This document shows positions 61,901 through 64,000 of a stretch of DNA of 64,000 nucleotides, piece by piece; the stretch's first letter is position 1, and every line of letters starts with the position of its first letter. This stretch comes from Mactra quadrangularis. Taxonomy: Eukaryota; Mollusca; Bivalvia; Venerida; Mactridae. The translations under genes were made by a program, and so were the position numbers. The notes beneath the pieces are model-generated. The model saw only the letters and a program-made list of their open reading frames with translations. It was not told the origin of the DNA and searched no databases. The stretch spans positions 31,781,264 to 31,845,263 of the forward strand of contig CM046298.1 in the NCBI GenBank assembly GCA_025267735.1, read 5' to 3'.

Positions 61901-63785
61901 GTCAGGTGATATTGATAATGGTATTGAACTAACTTTTCCTGGTAATGATGATGATATAAGTATAGATAAAACTGATGATGTAAGTGATGAAGACAATGTG
62001 GATATCGATATAGAAGAGATAGACATGACAACAAATACAGATGATATTATATACATTGATGAGAATGATGAAAACTTACGAGGTTTGCACTTGTGTTGTG
62101 TTTATATAACACTTTATATTAAAACTGTTAGACGTTTGTCCAGATTTAAAAAAAAGGGGGAATGATGAGAAATGGTGATTTTGGGAGTTTAAGAGAACTC
62201 GATTTGGAACACACTTTAACTTGTTAAGTTTGTTACCAGCTTTTAGAACATTTTGTTTAATATTTACATATTATTTGGAAGTCAAAACACGAACTATGTA
62301 ATAAAAATGATATTAATGCGATTAAAGACTTACGTTTAATTAGGCGTACTCATTCTACCTTTTTCTGCGAATCTGGATCAGTCACTAACTGCTTGAAAAC
62401 ACAATTAGATAAATAGTTTAGTATTCTCGTATGTAAATATTTTAATCATTGAAGTAAGAAATTTTTCAGTAACTAACACTTTGATGTACGAATTTGTATT
62501 TTATTGAATTAACCAATGAACTATCATTAGAGGAATGTACCAAATTTTAAACTTTTCGGTCTTTGTACGATAATTTAGTTGACAAGTTTTATAAAAAATA
62601 TCACACAAGGTTATGTAGTTAAACATTTCAATAAAACAAGATAGTATGCCGTAAAAGTGTCGATAGTATGCCATAAAAGTGTCGATAGTATGCCGTAAAA
62701 GTGTAGATAGTATGCCGAAAAAGTGTATGGAAATGTAAAAACATAAGCGGTTGCACCGTTCCGGGTCAAAACACTATACATGTATAATTATTGTAATTAT
62801 TATATAACTGTAATAGTTAGTGATTTTGACTCATAACCTTGACGGTCGCCTTGGATAAAATGTAAGCACAATTTTATCGCTGTTTTGTAATCTTATGAAT
62901 TTTCCAGTTGTTCTCGTACTTAGCTTAGTACATTCATGTACGATATTGACATTTTTAAAAAAGTTAAGTCAAGAGTACACACTTATTATGTTTCGGATCA
63001 CAGGCGATTTTCGTCTATGGCTCTTACACATTATATGTATAAGAGCCATAGGCGAAGATCGCCTGTGTTTCGGATGGGATTCGAACAAATGCGGAGCTGT
63101 CTATCAAATGATTACTAGTCAAACGTTGTAACTACACTGCACGCCCGCATTATTTTATAATATTTAATGATAATAATTATGATGTCGATATTTCAATGAA
63201 ACTAATTGAATTTGATAACGTAAAAAAAGGTTTTTTCTTGATATACAGTTAGTCCCAGAGAAGCAATCAGAGGAGAATCAATGAAAGAGTCAACATCATC
63301 TAAAACATCAACTTCTTCGCCCAAAACAACGTCCAACACAGAATCAAGTTCAACGAAAACAATTACTAACATATCTTCTTCAACATCCGCCGTAGCAGAT
63401 ATAACTTTATCCTCGAAAACAACTGAGACTCCATCCTTGGCAGAAGCAAAATCAACACAACCTTCTACAACAAAAACACCTCCCACAACGACAAGTTCAA
63501 CCACGGCAACAACAACCACGGCAACAACAAGAGTAACAACAGCAAAACCTTTCACAGCAAATCTGACACCGGAAACTTCCACGGCAACAACAAAACCCTC
63601 CACAACAACAATAACAACTTCCCCCACGGCAACAACAACAACACCAAAACCTTCTACCACAGAAGCAACAATACCTACAACCATTAAAACAACGACTAAA
63701 AAGTCTGAAAAATATTGGTTGTTTGGAGGTTGGTTTAATGGTGGTGAAGAAAAAACAACAACTACTACTACTTCAACAACTACAG
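40950..63785 (+). CDS. Large secreted mucin/proteoglycan-like protein (3' end outside window)
   Basis: Twelve exons with matching phases: 40950-41109, 53215-54032, 54933-55028, 55563-55668, 55951-56170, 56795-56963, 57176-57271, 57852-58003, 59147-59258, 60177-60375, 61897-62082 and 63249-63785; about 950 residues so far. Exon 1 is a signal peptide (MVKLNILLFYCLLISCGTA). Exon 2 is a long disordered K/D/N-rich region with NDGKNDNGK repeats. Exons 3-10 encode ~300 residues of charged amphipathic helix (e.g. EETRVISEIEKAKRLVDKM). Exons 10-11 are Asp/Glu-rich with Ser-Gly pairs in acidic context (VEGSGRF, VESSGDDSD, LEGSGDID), the setting for glycosaminoglycan attachment. Exon 12 is a Thr/Ser/Pro mucin-like domain that ends KSEKYWLFGGWFNGGEEK and more Thr. 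The link of exon 1 to exon 2 crosses a 12-kb intron and rests on phase and on RNCK-DCTKK continuity. No named family was recognised. An extracellular matrix, mucus or shell-matrix role is inference. Confidence 0.82.
41398..41710. mobile_element. Decayed mariner-type MITE with a nested palindromic insert
   Basis: The outer element runs from CACTATGGTCCTAAAGTTTC to GAGGAAACCCTAGTG and matches the MITEs at 29971 and 57301, including TATTAGTTGTGAAACTA. Inside, 41556-41630 is a 75-bp palindrome with ends ACATTCTCGTACCC and GGGTACGAGAATGT. Confidence 0.75.
41985..42130. mobile_element. Dispersed repeat family R1, copy 1
   Basis: It contains TTGTCTATAACCAGAACTCA, ACCCTTCCATATGG and GAAAATTGACATTTATGTCG. 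The same order appears at 48898-49080 and 54145-54245, and inverted at 50755-50905. All four copies lie in introns 1-2 of the mucin-like gene. Confidence 0.6.
42590..42852. repeat. Dispersed repeat R2, copy 1, with a small palindrome
   Basis: GTACTTTAGATAATGGACTA, GATGCATG, TCATTGTAAATTTTA and a final GGCAATGTTTAT recur in the same order at 47012-47300. CCGGCCTGAAGGCCGG at 42831-42846 is a perfect inverted repeat. Confidence 0.6.
42853..45760. other. Intron 1 of the mucin-like gene, nothing recognised
   Basis: AT-rich intron. Minus-strand ORFs at 44335-44559 and 44639-44899 lack splice or domain support. Confidence 0.4.
45761..45808. repeat. Dispersed repeat R3, copy 1
   Basis: CATCCCCTGTCGTGGATTAG followed by TTTATTGTATTGTT recurs at 52133-52170 with few changes. 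Confidence 0.6.
46370..46515. repeat. CpG-rich GACGTTTAGCGTC-type repeat patch, copy 1
   Basis: GACGTTTAGCGTCTGTCG, GCGTTAGCGTTGTGACGTT and GACGCTAGCGACC occur close together in otherwise CpG-poor intron sequence. A clearer array is at 59975-60135. Confidence 0.55.
47012..47300. repeat. Dispersed repeat R2, copy 2
   Basis: It starts GTACTTTAGATAATGGACTT and follows the order of 42590-42852, with many substitutions. Confidence 0.55.
47484..47545. repeat. Hairpin (CAAAGAGCCTG ... CAGGCTCTTTG)
   Basis: An 11-bp perfect inverted repeat with a ~35-bp loop, probably the end of a larger MITE-like element that includes TTTTCCACCAG. Confidence 0.6.
47700..48897. other. Intron 1 continued, nothing recognised
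   Basis: AT-rich, no supported feature. Confidence 0.4.
48898..49080. mobile_element. Dispersed repeat family R1, copy 2
   Basis: TTTTACGGCGGCCAATGCAC, CTAGCTTTCCTGGACTCTGT and AAAATTGACATTATTGTCAA match the inverted copy at 50755-50905. Confidence 0.65.
49081..50754. other. Intron 1 continued, nothing recognised
   Basis: AT-rich; the 88-codon ORF at 50338-50604 has no supporting evidence. Confidence 0.4.
50755..50905. mobile_element. Dispersed repeat family R1, copy 3 (inverted)
   Basis: TTGACAATAATGTCAATTTT, GGCCTTGTGGAAGGGTAGGT and CTAGGTGCTGGACGCCGTAA are the reverse complement of the 48898-49080 copy. Confidence 0.65.
51001..51262. mobile_element. MITE with GGGGCGGATCCAG / CTAGATCCGCC ends
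   Basis: Ends AGGGGCGGATCCAGGATTAT and CCCGCTAGATCCGCCTAT form an imperfect inverted repeat, continued inward by a G-run with GGTCCG and its inverse CGGACCCCCC. The flanking duplication could not be fixed. Confidence 0.7.
51263..53214. other. Intron 1 end of the mucin-like gene
   Basis: It holds repeat R3 copy 2 at 52125-52172 and otherwise AT-rich sequence. The acceptor CATATATTTTCAG at 53202-53214 starts exon 2. Confidence 0.45.
54145..54245. mobile_element. Dispersed repeat family R1, copy 4
   Basis: TTTATAACCAGTATCAACTT, ACCCTTCCACGGG and ATTGTCGAATCGTCATGGAA follow the order of copy 1. Confidence 0.55.
54570..54860 (+). mobile_element. tRNA-derived SINE in intron 2
   Basis: The head has TTGCTAGCTCAGTAAATATC and GTAAGTTCGATTTCC (A- and B-box relics). 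The body has GAGCTTGGTCATGAAATGAT and the tail GTATTGCTACGGAGCTAAAC followed by an A-rich run. Confidence 0.75.
55325..55560 (-). mobile_element. tRNA-like SINE head in intron 3
   Basis: On the minus strand GGCAGTGGTGATCTAGTGGT and CCCCAGTTCGAACCTCAC give A- and B-box-like blocks at tRNA spacing. It stops just before the exon-4 acceptor. Confidence 0.6.
56205..56645 (+). mobile_element. tRNA-derived SINE, split by an internal insertion
   Basis: Head TGGCTAGCTCAGTTGGTAGA, decayed B-box GGGTTCTACTCC, and tail GTTGCTACGGCGTTAAACC with an A-rich end. The words GGACATACTTTCATGGAG (~56277) and GGGACATACTTTCGTGGAG (~56496) repeat around ~200 bp of other sequence, as if a piece was inserted or part of the SINE was duplicated. 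Confidence 0.75.
57301..57562. mobile_element. Mariner-type MITE in intron 7 of the mucin-like gene
   Basis: Ends TACTGGGATCCAAAAGTTTC and GAAACTTTTGGACCCCAGTG, TA flanks on both sides, about 262 bp. Same family as 29971-30238. Confidence 0.85.
58004..59146. other. Intron 8 of the mucin-like gene, nothing recognised
   Basis: AT-rich. A short near-direct repeat (TCCTGAACAGT ... ATG.TGCTACTGTTAA) occurs at ~58410 and ~58450. Confidence 0.4.
59262..59400 (+). mobile_element. tRNA-like SINE fragment in intron 9
   Basis: GAGAGGTCCTGGATTCGAGC and CCCACTAAAGGCACC give a B-box and tRNA-like 3' stem; the 5' half is decayed. Confidence 0.5.
59975..60135. repeat. CpG-rich ACGTTTAGCGTCA tandem motif, copy 2
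   Basis: About nine diverged copies of GCGACGTTTAGCGTCA, with TTGCGACG linkers, end about 40 bp before the acceptor of mucin exon 10. Related words occur at 46370-46515. Confidence 0.75.
60376..61727. other. Intron 10 of the mucin-like gene, nothing recognised
   Basis: No exon or clear repeat seen before the ATC-rich tract. Confidence 0.4.
61728..61852. repeat. (ATC)n/(ATT)n tract just upstream of mucin exon 11
   Basis: Interrupted ATCATC / ATTATC / GTCGTC repeats fill the intron before exon 11. The exon itself is GAT-rich on the same strand, so intron and exon are complementary. Confidence 0.8.
62640..62730. repeat. 22-bp tandem repeat, four copies
   Basis: The unit is GATAGTATGCCGTAAAAGTG plus TC, with small changes in each copy. 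Confidence 0.85.
62999..63068. repeat. ~30-bp-stem hairpin flanked by a direct repeat
   Basis: CACAGGCGATTTTCGTCTAT and GGCTCTTACA pair with TGTATAAGAGCC and ATAGGCGAAGATCGCCTGTG with three or four mismatches or bulges. The flanks both read TGTTTCGGAT. A tRNA-like block (GGGATTCGAACAAATGCGG, minus-strand B-box) follows at 63076-63150. Confidence 0.75.
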
Positions 63786-64000
63786 GTATAGATTATATTA
63801 CAATAAAACTAAAGATAAATAAACTAAGATACTCTTCCAGTATATAGCTTATGTTAGTCCATGTTTTGGACTCCGATTATGTTACATCGAAGCATTCGTA
63901 ATACATTGGGATCCTCTACGCAGACATGTCTCGGGCCTCAGAAGTGGTAGTAATACAACAGGTTATAAAGCCTGCCGAAAAACTCCCAGGCAAGTACAGG

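Larger units (their letters stand above)
62083..63248. other. Intron 11 of the mucin-like gene
   Basis: It contains a four-copy 22-bp repeat, a hairpin and a tRNA-like block listed separately; the rest is unremarkable. Confidence 0.5.

Noticed and set aside
63202..63684. 160-codon minus-strand ORF rich in Val
   Set aside because: It is the antisense of the Thr-rich mucin exon; ACA/ACC-type codons read as TGT/GGT-type on the other strand and stay open by composition.

Overview
The window is animal nuclear DNA. It is AT-rich, its genes are split by many GT-AG introns, and it is dense in SINEs, MITEs and satellites. The tRNA-headed SINEs that end in a 'GTTTAACGCCG' / 'GTTTAACGTCG' style 3' tail, the abundance of TTACCTCCCTT-type motifs and the somatomedin-B receptor-like gene all point to a bivalve mollusc, probably a clam-like heterodont. 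The species call is inference.

Layout. 1-5650: a 396-bp satellite, a hairpin minisatellite, a complete non-autonomous hAT element with an 8-bp target duplication, and the upstream region of the first gene. 5651-23779 (+): a nine-exon pentameric ligand-gated ion channel (pLGIC) gene. It lacks both Cys-loop cysteines and has two tandem, apparently mutually exclusive versions of the exon that carries the pore (M2). Its second intron holds a ~10-kb palindrome (about 6546-16510) made of two inverted arms of a ~404-bp satellite, each arm capped by a copy of one SINE and one minisatellite. 23780-30285: two tandem repeat arrays and several DNA-transposon remnants. 30286-32047 (-): LAMTOR4, a Ragulator subunit, complete in three coding exons. 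33586-33996 (-): an unknown ORF. 34215-34900 (-): a dead LINE endonuclease fragment. 36885-39571 (+): a secreted or membrane-tethered somatomedin-B-domain protein in two exons that looks like the ectodomain of molluscan orphan GPCRs but has no seven-helix part. 40950 to beyond the right edge (+): a large secreted mucin/proteoglycan-like gene, of which 12 exons (about 950 residues) are visible.

The most notable item is the channel gene. Exons 6a (20657-20809) and 6b (20864-21016) are each 153 nt, in the same phase and separated by only 54 nt. They encode the end of M1, all of M2 and the start of M3. The 28 residues from the middle of M2 onward are identical although 19 of those 28 codons differ synonymously. 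The differences fall at the M1 end, the M1-M2 linker and pore positions -3', -2', -1', 2' and 3', which is the ion-selectivity filter in this family. The layout suggests that splicing selects one of two selectivity filters in an otherwise constant channel.

A second unusual signal is a ~25-bp box (TATAyACCAAAtgAAAGCTT and its flank). It persists in every unit of the decayed ~404-bp satellite and also in the otherwise different 396-bp satellite at the left edge. All gene models were read from sequence by matching splice sites, phase and protein continuity; no transcript evidence was available.
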